Below are positions 24,026 through 34,613 of a DNA stretch of 64,000 nt, piece after piece. A program made the position numbers and the translations under genes. The notes beneath the pieces were generated by a model, which made no database searches, was not told where the DNA came from, and saw only the letters and a list, made by a program, of their open reading frames with translations. Source of the stretch: Gossypium raimondii (lineage: Eukaryota > Streptophyta > Magnoliopsida > Malvales > Malvaceae); assembly GCF_025698545.1 (NCBI RefSeq), contig NC_068571.1, positions 49,633,733 to 49,697,732 of the forward strand, in the 5' to 3' direction. How positions within the stretch are numbered: position 1 is the first letter of the stretch; the number at the start of each line of letters is the position of its first letter.

Positions 24026-24639
24026 GTTGATTGTCAGACAAGAAAAAGAATATGATTTAATATATATTTTTTATATGTTAAATCCTACTTAAATCGTTCT
24101 TTCTAGATTAGCCCTTCTATCGCAAAGCTATAGAGATAGAAATTACTTAGGAATTAATGTGAAAGTGGGGATTAGCTGTCAAATAAATAAATTTCGTTTG
24201 GTTTGTTGGTGTTGTTGCTGTCACAGTGTCGCTTCCTTATTTCGTTTTCGATTGAATGTGCGTTTCAAAATGGCTGAGAGCTTATCTCCATCCGAAACAC
24301 CCAAGAAAAGAAAAAAAAATTGAAGCTTATCCCAATTGGTGATGGTCACCAAAATTGTAAATCTTGAAGACGGTCAAACATTAGCGATTGTCTACCATGA
24401 ATTTAATGCCTTTTGTTTCTTTTAGCATGTAGCACGTGAATTTAAAGGCTTGATATTGACATGGAATGTTCTTAACCAAAAGAATATAATAAATGGATCT
24501 AGCATTTCATGTATTGATCAAGAATGCTCAACTAATATTCATATTACAGGATTGAATTTGCTTCTATTACTAGTGTGCGACTTATACCTATATATAATAA
24601 ACATATTAAATAAAATACAAAAATTGCTATTATAATTAG
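24026..24639. other. AT-rich intergenic DNA
   Basis: No gene can be assigned except the very short open frame at 24270-24323. A GC-richer stretch at 24180-24300 looks like gene-proximal DNA. Confidence 0.4.
24270..24323 (+). other. Possible truncated 5' end of a gene (17 codons)
   Basis: An ATG in the less AT-rich stretch opens MAESLSPSETPKKRKKN and then stops. The PKKRKK cluster looks like a nuclear localisation signal and the preceding 80 bases resemble a 5' UTR. It could be the first exon fragment of a gene cut off by rearrangement, or chance. No family is recognised. Confidence 0.2.
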
Positions 24640-24870
24640 ATTAAATTTGGATAACTTTAATATAAACTGTTTTGATCACTTAACTTCAAAAGATTATAAA
24701 ATAGTCATTGAATTATTCGAAAGTTTTCATTTAAATAATAAACTATTCGAAAGTTTTCATTTAAGTCATTGGGTTGTTAAGTTTTTTTGTAAAGTCTGGT
24801 TAGTGAGCTTCAAGCGACGATTCGACGATCAGTACGGTAAATCAGTAGCCATCAATAAGTAAAAGAACAT
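24640..24870. repeat. Fragment of a dispersed TIR repeat (related to 57385-57870)
   Basis: Words such as GATCACTTAACTT, ATAAAATAGTCATTGAA and TTTTCATTTAAGTCA recur in the same order at 57430-57490. It contains a small tandem duplication of about 28 bp (ATTCGAAAGTTTTCATTTAA at about 24717 and 24745). Only one side of the element is present. Confidence 0.5.
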
Positions 24871-25074
24871 TTCTTAGATCTAAGTAAAAACTGAACTATT
24901 AAAGAGAAGGGAAAGGAAAGCTTTTAATTGGTGCAAAATGTGTGAATAAAAAAGACCATACAACAATAATTTTAACACCCCAATAACTTAAATAGAATTC
25001 CACCGGTTTACATCAATATTTGATAAGAAAGCAAATTAAGCTTAGGTTTCCTTTGATCATACGCATTTTATCAA

Positions 25075-25510
25075 CTAAAAAGTAAAAACAAACAAACAAA
25101 TTATGTAAGCTCTCTCTCCTCTAATCCTCCTAGCAAGTTGAATATACTTAGGCATGATTATAACCCTTTTAGCATGAATGGTGTAGAGATTAATATCCTC
25201 AAAAAGCCCAACGAGATAAGCCTTAGGAACTTCTTGAAGAGCAGTGACAACACTACTTTGGAACCTTAAACCGGTTTTGAAATCTTGAGTGATTTCCCTC
25301 ACCAAACTCTGGAACAAGAGCTTCCTTATCAAGTTCAATGCTTTTCTAGTACTTGATTTCTCTAAGAGGCACAGTTCCAGGCTTGGATCGGTGAGGCTTC
25401 TTCACTCCTCCGGTTGCCGGAGCTAATTTGCAAGCGACCTTTGTAGGTAGCTACTTATGAGGAGCCTTGCCACCAATTGATTTCCTAGTTGTTTGCTTGG
25501 TACGAGCCAT
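25075..25510 (-). pseudogene. Decayed histone H3 gene (H3.1-like)
   Basis: Starting at the ATG 25508-25510, the minus strand reads MARTKQTTRKSIGGKAPHK and continues through most of an H3 protein to RRIRGERA. Canonical H3 is 136 residues, packs DNA into nucleosomes, and is usually intronless for the replication-coupled type. Breaks: a stop at 25451-25453 after residue 19, a second stop at 25346-25348, a small deletion that shifts the frame near 25333, and loss of the normal stop, so the end runs on for ten codons. The K4 and K9 contexts are kept, but the K27 context is changed (ACKLAP). Serine at position 87 resembles H3.1 rather than H3.3. Since plant H3.1 genes lack introns anyway, I cannot say whether this is a retrocopy. 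A TATA box upstream suggests an in-place duplicate. Confidence 0.88.
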
Positions 25511-25614
25511 TGGAAGAACAATTTGGGTGGCAATGAAGAGCATTTGGTTTGTGAGAAAGTGAGGAAAGTTTATAGAGTAAGCTTTGATTGGGTTAATTGA
25601 AGTGAATTAAAGGT

Positions 25615-25627
25615 GGATATATAAAGG
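25615..25627 (-). promoter_or_regulatory. TATA box upstream of the H3 pseudogene
   Basis: The minus strand reads CCTTTATATATCC, about 105-115 bases before the ATG at 25510. Its survival suggests that the copy arose with its promoter. Confidence 0.5.
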
Positions 25628-25825
25628 GAATTTGGGAGAAGTAGGAAGAAGTGAAAATTCGTGCTTCTTAAGAAATATTTTAAATGGGTGAATCTAAACG
25701 ATTAATAAGATTGGTTATTGATGGCTTGACATGATCCTTTTCCATTGCAGCACCTTAGGAAAAATGGTGTGCCATCTCATATAAAGTGGACAATTTGTAC
25801 GAGGGGTTATTAATGATGTGGTACT

Positions 25826-27186
25826 TCAAAATTTGTTTGTGGTGCTAGCCATAAAGGCTTGAATGGCCAAATCATCATAAATCCCTTTTGCGTCCATAGT
25901 TGTTGCATTAAATCTTCTTATAAAGTTACTAAGAGACTCGTTTTCTCTTTGACGGGTGGATATAAGGTAGACGAGAGATTGTTGAAGAGTCTTGTTGGCA
26001 AAAAATCTACTCATGAATAACCCGACCAATTAATCAAAAGGACTAGATGGAACCTTGAGGCAATGACAGGTACCACTGTCGGGTAGTTTGTGAGAGAGTC
26101 ATGGAGAAAGCCCTGCATTTAACAGCATCAAAGGCACCGATGATGCTCATGTGGTTGTTATAATAGGCTAGGATTTCCTCTAAGTTGCCCATGCCATTGT
26201 AGGAGAGCTTGGGAAATTTGAAGGAGGTAGAGAGATTGTAGGTTAACATTTCTGAGGACAAGGGGCTCGTTAGAGTAACTCCAAGAGGTCTCTTTAGCTT
26301 TAGACACACAACCTATTGCCACAATTCTAACTTGTGGGTCGTAATCTGCTCCTCTATGAAAGCAAGATTGTTTAGAGCGTCTGGAACCTGAGGATTGGCT
26401 GGGTGAATTTCTTTAGCAGGCATATCATTATGATGGCTTTTGTCTTTATTACTGCGGACGGTGGATTAAGTAGAATTTTCTGGGTGGTCGCAAGGGAGTG
26501 GATCATTTCTTCTGGCAGCATCTCTAACTGCGCGAGGTCGGCAATTATCTGCTCATTCTTGACATTCGTATGGTTAAGGAGACGATGACGCTCCTACTGC
26601 TCTTGGACTTAGTGCTGTTGCTCAAGGAGTTGCTCTTCCATGCGCCTAATTTTTTTTCCTGCATCTTATTGACATGTTGAAATCCAGATGATTATTACTG
26701 CTGAGAGGCTTGATCCACGGGGATGGCGATGATGGTTGAGCAGAAAAATAGGCAAGGGCCTGCTGGAAGTATTGGGCGAGTTGTTCACTAGGGTCAATGG
26801 AGGAGATGCCAGAGGGTGGGTGTAACTTGGTGACTACTAGTAGGACAGGGGTAGTAGGTGGCACGGATGTAGATGGGTTGGAGGCCAAGGGAGTGTTGAG
26901 GGTTGCCATGAACTGCACAAAAGGATGAAAAAGGTTGAGAGAGCGATAGGAAAGGTTGGTTCGATAACTGATTCAATGGAGCATTCTCAGTGAGGTTTTG
27001 GGTTGGAGGGAGCTCAGAGTTTACAAGGTTGATAGGATCTGCCGTAGTAAAGGAGCTTGCTGGGTTGGTGGAGTTAGCTGGGTTTGTCGAGTTGAGAGGA
27101 GCATCATTGTGAGAAAAAGTCATTGTAGGTCGTCCATGTTCACTGTACCAATTATTGATACTGAGTACAAACAAGGGGCAAGACAA
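25826..27186 (-). pseudogene. Gypsy gag remnant, reverse orientation
   Basis: Read on the minus strand, pieces at 26043-26309 and 25826-26029 join into a retrotransposon gag (capsid) homology. It has FPKLSYNGMGNLEE, then AVKCRAFSMTLS and WYLSLPQGSI, followed by SRFFANKT, TRQRENESL and FIRRFNATTM. These match the conserved spacing of plant Ty3/gypsy gag proteins of the Tat/Athila kind (lineage is an inference). The upstream part to 27186 is low-complexity, rich in Asn, Pro, Ser and Thr, as in the amino end of such gags. Stops and frame changes separate the parts. No pol, LTR or primer site was found next to it. Confidence 0.75.
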
Positions 27187-27189
27187 TGA

Positions 27190-28019
27190 GGAGATTGTGG
27201 TGGTCTGAAGGGAGGCTGGTTCACCTAAGAAGGGGAAGAGCTGAGAAAGACGAGAGGACGGGAAGATGGTTGTGCGAGTTTAAGGAGGTTGATTTGCAGT
27301 GAGGGTAAGGATTCAAGGATTGCTCAAAGGGGAAAATCATTTTCTCATCGTTTAAGAGGATATTTATTAGCGAGATCCGCTTGGCTATTTGCATGACGTG
27401 GAAAGGTGAGTACCATCGTGGAGTACATGAGAGACATGCACATTTGGGCCTATCTGTTATTTTCTCAGGCAATTTAAGGTTGTTATGTTTAGGTGAGTCT
27501 CAATAGTTCTCGAAAGGAGTACTCATACTAAAAAACGGGTAGCTTAACCATAGCGAATGAGTGGCTAGATAGAGGGAGGGTGTCTCTTCTATTAACGAGT
27601 AGCTTGTGGTGGAAAGTCGATTTGGGGGTTGAATTAGCTAAAGACGACATGGTAGATAGTGGTAAGGGGCCTCGGCATGGCAAATGGTGGTAAAGGGCCA
27701 TCTTCAAGTACTCACCTGAAGCTCTTTGAGTGCGCCACAGGTAAGATTCGAATAATGTTATAACAATTATGTTGGAAAATTAAAAAAAACTATTTAATAA
27801 AATTTAATTTAAAAAGTTTATTACAAAATCAAATTAGATACAAAAAGGAATTGTAAAGTTAAAACTAGTAATCAAGTAAAAGTGTAAAACGGGCAAGAAA
27901 CGGATTGTATTTGTTATGCCTGGGATATTAAGCAACCCATTTATCCTTCCCCCTTTCCACAAATTCATAACCTAACGGTTTACCACCTAAATTAGTTTTT
28001 TATTTATAAATTACACCCT
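27190..28019. other. Spacer, probably leader DNA of the gag remnant, then gene-proximal DNA
   Basis: The GC-richer stretch 27190-27740 continues the style of the gag remnant and may be its untranslated leader. 27780-28000 is AT-rich and leads into the leader of the FLX-like gene. Confidence 0.4.
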
Positions 28020-28851
28020 AATTTGTTTTTGTTCATTTTTTGGAAAAGTCATTTCTCTTCCTCCTACCATCGTTCATCTCCTCTCTCGTCTCTGCAAATC
28101 AGTTTTTTTCTTCTCTTCTCACCTCATCTCAGTTCTCACCCACCGCCGTGTCCGCTGGTTTTTGCCGGATATCTGTCGGAATCCGTGTCGGATCGTGTCG
28201 ACACGGATACTGCACCCCAAATTGCCGAGTCCGGGTAACGAAGGTAATGATGCATGTAGATGACTCCTCACTGTGAGAATCATAGTTCATTTCTGTTTTA
28301 ATGATGAATCATGCTATTTTCTAAACAACTAAATAGTTATTGTCCTGTATTTGAATTAATCTGATAAAAGGAGTTGAATTATATTGTTGTTGCTAGATGT
28401 TTTATAAAGTTAAATCCATCCAATAGAAGATAGAGAATATAAAGAAAGAAAAGGAGGCTTGTATGTTTCTTGGCAATTACTTTCTAATTGAGAGAGGATT
28501 TTACGCTGCACATCATACAATTTTGCTGTAGTTTTCTTTTTCTTTTTTTCCTTTTTTTCCATTGGGAAGGACATTCTTCCTTCTGTGACCTGTATCAGGG
28601 CTTCTCTTTATACAATTTGGTTGTAGTTTGGGGGTACTTGGTCTTTCAAAACTTTGTTCCTAAAATGTGGTTGTAGAAGGGTATGCTCTTTACTCCATTA
28701 TCATATACGTGGCCTTCATTCCTGTGACTGACCCTTGCCCTTTTTCTCCCTTTACCAAAGAAAAGAAGAGCAGTTAGGTATCCATACCTAAGGTGTTCAC
28801 TATCTAGATTACCATTTACATGTGACCTAGTCTGAGTGGATTCTCAGACAG
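28020..28851 (+). other. 5' leader with intron of the FLX-like gene
   Basis: A pyrimidine-rich stretch (28040-28150) typical of plant 5' UTRs ends at a good donor (AAG/GTAATG, 28243/28244). An acceptor (TCTCAG or GACAG) lies just before the ATG at 28852. The leader would be spliced. Small ORFs here (28023-28276) are not considered real. Confidence 0.5.
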
Positions 28852-30487
28852 ATGGATTCTAGAAAAATCCGATCAGCATATGAGGGACGTTCCATCCAGG
28901 CTCCAAGTGCGATACGACATGGTTCACTTGCTGGCTCAGGTCCTCCTGCTGCTCGTGGGGCTTTGGAGCCACTTCTACGACCTGAGCTTTTAGAGAACAA
29001 GATTGCTTCTCAGGCTGCAGAAATTGAGCAACTTGCTAGAGACAATCACCGATTGACAGCTAGTCATGTCACCTTGAGGGAAGATGTTGTGGCTGCTCGT
29101 CATGAAGCACAGAAACTCAAGGAACACATTAGAAGCATCCAGAATGAGAGTGATATTCAGATCAGGGTTCTGCAGGAAAAGATTGCAAAAATGGAACCGG
29201 ATATTCGGGTTGGTGAGAGTGTTAAAAAAGAGTTGCAACAGGCACTCATTGAGGCACAAAATTTAGTCAAAGTGAGACAAGAGTTAATTGCCCAAATTCA
29301 ACAGGCCTCGCAGGAGTTGGTAAAAACTCGTTCTGATGTTAAGTGTCTGCCGGAGTTGCATGCTGAACTTGAAGATTTGAGGAAAGAGCACCACAGATTA
29401 CGGTGAGTTAAACAATCATTTTGTTGCTTGGTGTCTGGAACCCTTCATTAAGTTATCATATTGAAAATATTTTGCTGCAATATTCACTGTTATTGTGGTA
29501 AAATGTTTTGTTATTAATATGATGGTGTTTGTCCTGAAATAATACCACAGGACTTGGTAACTGCATTTGGTCATTCAAATTCTTGCAAGAGCTCCATAAC
29601 TTTTAAATATGATTTATTTGCTCTATTGTTCATCTGAATTATAAACTGCTTGGTAACTGTTAATAAAATTGCCATGTTGAATATGCCGTTTGTTATTATT
29701 GCCCCATGCTCCAGCTTTAATGTGGCATGCTGTTTTAAGTAATCAATAGATGGAAATGGTTGTAATAAGCCTGGATAGCACCAGATTTATATATTGATTA
29801 TCAAAAAATTATTCTATGAGCCCAGAGTCATAAGTTATGCAAATGTTCAAGCAAGCAAAATAATCATGTTGCTTACCTCAAGATCTCTTTGTTTCATACT
29901 TCATTTGTGGTGCTTTCCACCACCATATAGTTGCTAAGAAGTAGGCTTTGATTATTTTTTGAATTTGTTTAAATGTAGCGTTACATTTCAGCATGAAAAA
30001 GAGTCAAACATAGAGCAGGTGGAGCAAATGCAAGCTATGGAGAAGAATCTAATCCGGATGGCAAAAGAAGTTGAAAAGCTACGCGCTGAAGTCTTGAGTG
30101 CTGAGAAGAAAATGCATGGTAACTTTCTTTTCCTATATAAATGGTACTTGGCACCCAATCTGGTTGCTTCTTTTCTTTTTCTCCCACCTTTTCCCTCTGC
30201 TAACACTTGCACTGATATTGTGTTCTTTAACACAAATAGGAATGGTACCATATGCTGGTGGCTACATGAATCCTGATCCTTCATATGCACCACCTTTTCA
30301 AGGTGGCACCACCTATTCTGATGGCTACAGTCGGCCTGTAATGCAGACGGGTCTTGGGCCAGTAGAGGGCCTAATCCCTTATGGTAATAGTACCAATGTT
30401 CCAGCTGCTATTGCTGCTACCGGTAGTCAAACTGTCCCTAGCTCAGTTTGGGGAGCACCCTACGATCCATCACTTGCTCAGAGGTAA
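28852..30487 (+). CDS. FLXL4: FLX-like 4 coiled-coil protein (FRIGIDA-partner family)
   Basis: Three coding exons, 28852-29402, 29979-30118 and 30240-30487, join in phase to a 312-residue protein ending YDPSLAQR. The amino end (RSIQAPSAIRHG, then LEPLLRPELLENKIASQAAEIEQL) and the long heptad-rich stretch from about residue 45 to 215 are typical of the FLX family, closest in my memory to FLX-like 4. The tail is rich in Gly, Pro and Tyr (MVPYAGGYMNPDPSY). In Arabidopsis, FLX and FLX-like 4 bind FRIGIDA and help raise FLC transcription, acting in the nucleus as scaffold proteins. That role is inferred from family, and cotton-type plants may use it differently. The frame is intact. Confidence 0.88.
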
Positions 30488-31367
30488 ACTAGGAGAAGCT
30501 GCCTTGAAAGCCTCGCCTTGACCCTGGATTGTTAGCTTTATGTTGTTAAAGATATCAGCAGTTAATAAAGCACCACAGATTACAATATGGGCATTCCATA
30601 TTTTACCCTCAAATTAGCATCTTAGTATCCATTGCACGCTAAACTGTTCAATTGAAGCTATGCTTTTAGAATAGGAGAAAGGTGAAAGAACTAGGTCTTC
30701 CTTGCGTTTGAAGCAATTACAAGATGAATGGCATAGTAGTCTCCAACTTTTGCGCCTGTATATATGATTTCTGGATATAATATTTAATAATTCTAAGTAT
30801 TTTGTTTTATATTCTCAAACAGTTAATCTAAGGGGTTATGAAATAGTTAGTTCGATCCATTGTTAATTGATCTATAATTAACTAAACTGTTAGTTGAATT
30901 GAGCTTTTTTGTTAAAATAATTAACGAATCTAACCAACATCAATTAATTTTGTCGGCTTTCTATTTAATTGTTGTTTATAACTTCTTTTTCTTTTGGTCC
31001 AAAGTTCATACCATTTTGAAACAATTATTGGCAAACATTACACTAAAATGGTAGTGTGCATTAAATTGGAACAAAATATGACAAACAATGTGCATTGTCA
31101 TATATTAGAACAAAACATTATAACATTACATTACAATGACAGTTGGAACGAAATTGATAGGTGTTTAATTAATATATGTTTTAGAGTTAAATTCACACTT
31201 AGTTTTAGGCTCTTTTTAAGTGAATTACTAAGTTTAATATTGGGTTTTAGTAATTAGATTTTAGATTTTAGTTAGATAGTATCATGTTTGTTTAATTTTA
31301 GTGTTAAAGTAGCCCATCAAATATTCAAAACCTGGTTTTTCTTCTTTGCTCATTGATTGGATCAGTC
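30488..31367. other. 3' UTR of the FLX-like gene and short spacer
   Basis: An AATAAA-like signal (TTAATAAAGC near 30564) fits a 3' UTR. The remaining 600 bp to the COX6B start are AT-rich with no gene. The two genes are on the same strand, about 0.9 kb apart. Confidence 0.5.
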
Positions 31368-32074
31368 ATGGCACATGCGGTAACCTTTTTTTTTCCATTT
31401 TCCATTGGTTTTTTTTTTTGCTTCTCCGTGTATTTTCCGCAGAACTCACAGTAACCAAAATTTGATTAACGATTTCCTTGATCGATCTTAAGTTTATTCA
31501 CTGTTTTCTTATATATTTAATTAAATATGGGTCACTTGTTTTGTTTTTTAGTACTTTGTGTTGTTATAAAATTTCTAGGTTTTAGTTGTGAATGTTCTCA
31601 TTCCTTGCCAATGCTTGAACAAGAATTGAAATACTATGAATTTTAAAAGAATGTGAAAGTTGTAGGCAAAAATTTATATATAAAAAAAGGAGGAGGCATT
31701 TTTAATGCGTATATCACATAAATTAAAGGGTGCTTGTGTCTGGCACTAATGGCATCATGATATCCACGATTTTTTTCATTTGCCTAATTAACATCCATTC
31801 ATAGTCTATAATTTTAATCATAAAAACTTATAGAAACTTAATTTGGAGAAAGACTGCTGCAAAGGTAAGAAATGTAGACACCGCGGGTGATATCCAGTTC
31901 TTACTTATAATTAGGGCAGCATATGATGACCTCAAAAGTGTCAACTGTAGTAAGCTTTATGGCATTCCTGAATTAGTCAAAGAACACTGGATTACTGTAG
32001 TAGATTTATACCACTGAAAGTATTATCTAAAAGGAAATTAGATATTTACAAGCAGAAAGTCAATTTCCAGCATA

Positions 32075-32079
32075 AGGTG
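32075..32079. repeat. Target duplication of the solo LTR, left
   Basis: AGGTG precedes the TG of the solo LTR and recurs at 34609-34613. Confidence 0.85.
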
Positions 32080-34608
32080 TGTAAGACCCAATTTATGCCC
32101 GGGCCCAAAATTACAACCCAAACTACAAACCCATGACCCAGGGCCCAATAAGCCCAAAACCTTAACTGGTTTCAGCAGGAATTGAAACCCTAAGGCGCCG
32201 CTGCCTCCATGTGCGCCTTCAGCGCGTACCACGCCCGAGGTCTGCCACCGCCAGCCAAGCCTTGCACGAAAATGGCAAGCCATTCCAACACCTGCAAAAG
32301 AAGACCTGCAAACAAGCACGAAAGAAGGACGAGCAGCACAAAAAGTAGAAACAGTAAAAATAATGAAAAATGTAATCTCTTTCGGCTTTATAAGCTCGGA
32401 AACAAAACGATGAAGGGGGGTTCTTTTTCTTTTCTTTCTTGTAACTTATTCACAGAAATAAAAGCAAAAAAATCAAAGGTGATTTCCTGGATTTTCGATT
32501 GCAATCTTTCCTTTTTCTTTTTTTCATTGTATTTATTTTTTATTTTGATTTTTCAAACAAAAACAAAAAATAAAGATAAAGGAAAAGGGGAAGAATAAAC
32601 TCACCTGAATCGGCCCCTGAATCCGGCGTCATCATCGGCTCTTCGCCGTTGCCGAACTGGTTAAGGAAGGGACGGAGGCCTTCCGTTTTCTCCTCGTTTC
32701 CCCGTTTCAGAGCCTTGGTCTCTGAGCGCGCTCCAACGCGCTGGTGGGAGACACCCTCGCATGGCTCCGGCCACCGGGCAGGGGAAGGCGTGACGGCGGC
32801 AGGGTTCCAAGGCTAAGCCTGGAACCCTAGCAAAAAAGGGAATTTCCCTTTTATTTCTTTAGCTTTTGTGTTGAAGTTCAAACGGCGCCGTGTAAAGGAA
32901 AGAGGGCTGTGCATTATTACCCTAATGGGTATTTTACATAATTAGTCCCTCCAATTCTGTGACACATGCGAGCACTCTTTTATTTCTTTTAATTTCGGCC
33001 ACGTAATTTCTCGCCTGTTCCAATCTGGTCCCGCACAAATCAATGAGGATACGGGATGGGGGATACTGTGCGATAAGTCCCTCATTCTTGATGCGCATTT
33101 CACCTTAGTCCTTTGCTACAATTTTTATTTCATTTTAAAATCTGTCATTTAATTTTGTTTTGATTTCAGTTTGGTTCTGGATCTGTTATTTTATTATTAT
33201 TATTATTATTATTATTTTTAAACTGTTTATCTATTTGATTCCATATGCCTTATTAGAATTATTTTATCATTAGATTAATTATTTTAATTACTATTATATT
33301 ACATTATTATTATTACTGTTATGACTTACTTATTTATGCCATTTTAGTTTCAAATTTTTGTTGTATATGTACATGCTTACATTTTGTCATATATACCTAC
33401 GTACATTTTTAATTTATTTGTATATATACATTCATACTTGTATATTATTTTATACCTCACATGTACATATATGTACAACTTCTATACATACGTTTTAAAA
33501 TACATGTATATACATGCATACATTTTACAACACATACAAACTCACTTTTTATTATTTTAAATATACATGTGTACATTATATTTTAGACATTTCATTTTTT
33601 ATATACATATACATATATATACATAAATCATTACACATATTTTTATATTTAATAATTTTAAAATATGCATACATGCATGGACATTTCATATTTTCATAAT
33701 TTTGTGTACATTCATGTATATACGTTTTACACCTACTCATTATCTATTTATTTATTTACATTTGCATTATTATTTAGAAAGAACGTTTCAATTTTATTTG
33801 CCTATATACTTGTCATTTTGTATGTTATTGATTGGTCCCTTTTATTATTTTATTTTCATTGCTTTGCTCGTATCATTTTTACATTGTCGTACTCATTGTT
33901 GATTTGTTGCGCATATTAACACCAAACATCAAAAGGAAGATTTTTCTAAATAAGGCAATATTTCGCGTTTGGAAAATCGAGAAAACGTGCCCTAACGTGC
34001 TGGGTTTCGATTTCTCGTTCGACCAAATAGCCAAATATCCTTTTAAGATTTTCTAAATAAGGCAATATTTTGCGTTTGGAAATTCGAGAAAACGTGCCCT
34101 AACGTGCTGGGTTTCGATTTCTCGTTCGACTAAATAGCCAAATATCCTCTTAAACTTCAAAGTATGGTTACGTTAAGCTGTAAGGTGATCTTGGTTTCGA
34201 TAGTTTAAAGTATTGTGTCCTAACGTGCTGGATGTGATATTCCTTCGGAACAAGAGAATCTTATATTTCAATTCATGTTATCCGAGTTTCTTTTAAGGAT
34301 CGTACTTTTAAAACTCTTCGAAGTTTTCAATTTTCGACACTAAGACACTAATTAATCAACTAGGTACCAATTTTGGGCGCATCGAGGGTGCTAATCCTTC
34401 CTCGTGCGTAACCGACTCCCGAACCCGTTTTCTGAATTTCGCAGACCAAAATCGTTGTTTTAATAAAAATTAAATCGTTTATCAAAAACAACCACTTTTC
34501 GAGGTGACCCGATCACACCTTATCAAAAAAGATTGGTGGCGACTCCCATTCTCATTCTATTTTCAAAATCCAAGTCGACCCCGTTTTCATCAAAAAATGG
34601 TGTCAACA
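32080..34608 (+). mobile_element. Solo LTR (Ty3/gypsy, 2.5 kb) in intron 1 of COX6B
   Basis: The block starts TGTAAGACCC and ends GTGTCAACA. It is flanked by perfect AGGTG copies, so its ends are exact. It has no gag or pol and no second LTR; it is the scar left by recombination between two LTRs. The 3' part carries TTGGTGGCGACTCCC and a 107-bp tandem duplication. That style I associate with long LTRs of the Tat/Ogre kind (inference). The middle (33300-33900) is rich in TACATATA-type words and contains a (TTA)n run at about 33186-33216. Orientation is taken from the TG...CA polarity and is uncertain. Confidence 0.85.
33941..34154 (+). repeat. 107-bp tandem duplication inside the solo LTR
   Basis: Two adjacent copies start TTCTAAATAAGGCAATATTT and both contain CGTGCCCTAACGTGCTGGG. 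They differ at only a few bases. A third, weaker echo (TCCTAACGTGCTGGAT) follows near 34215. Confidence 0.85.
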
Positions 34609-34613
34609 AGGTG
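34609..34613. repeat. Target duplication of the solo LTR, right
   Basis: AGGTG, identical to 32075-32079. Confidence 0.85.

Noticed and set aside
31420-32070. A separate gene between FLX-like and the solo LTR
   Set aside because: No conserved frame is present; it fits best as intron 1 of the COX6B gene.
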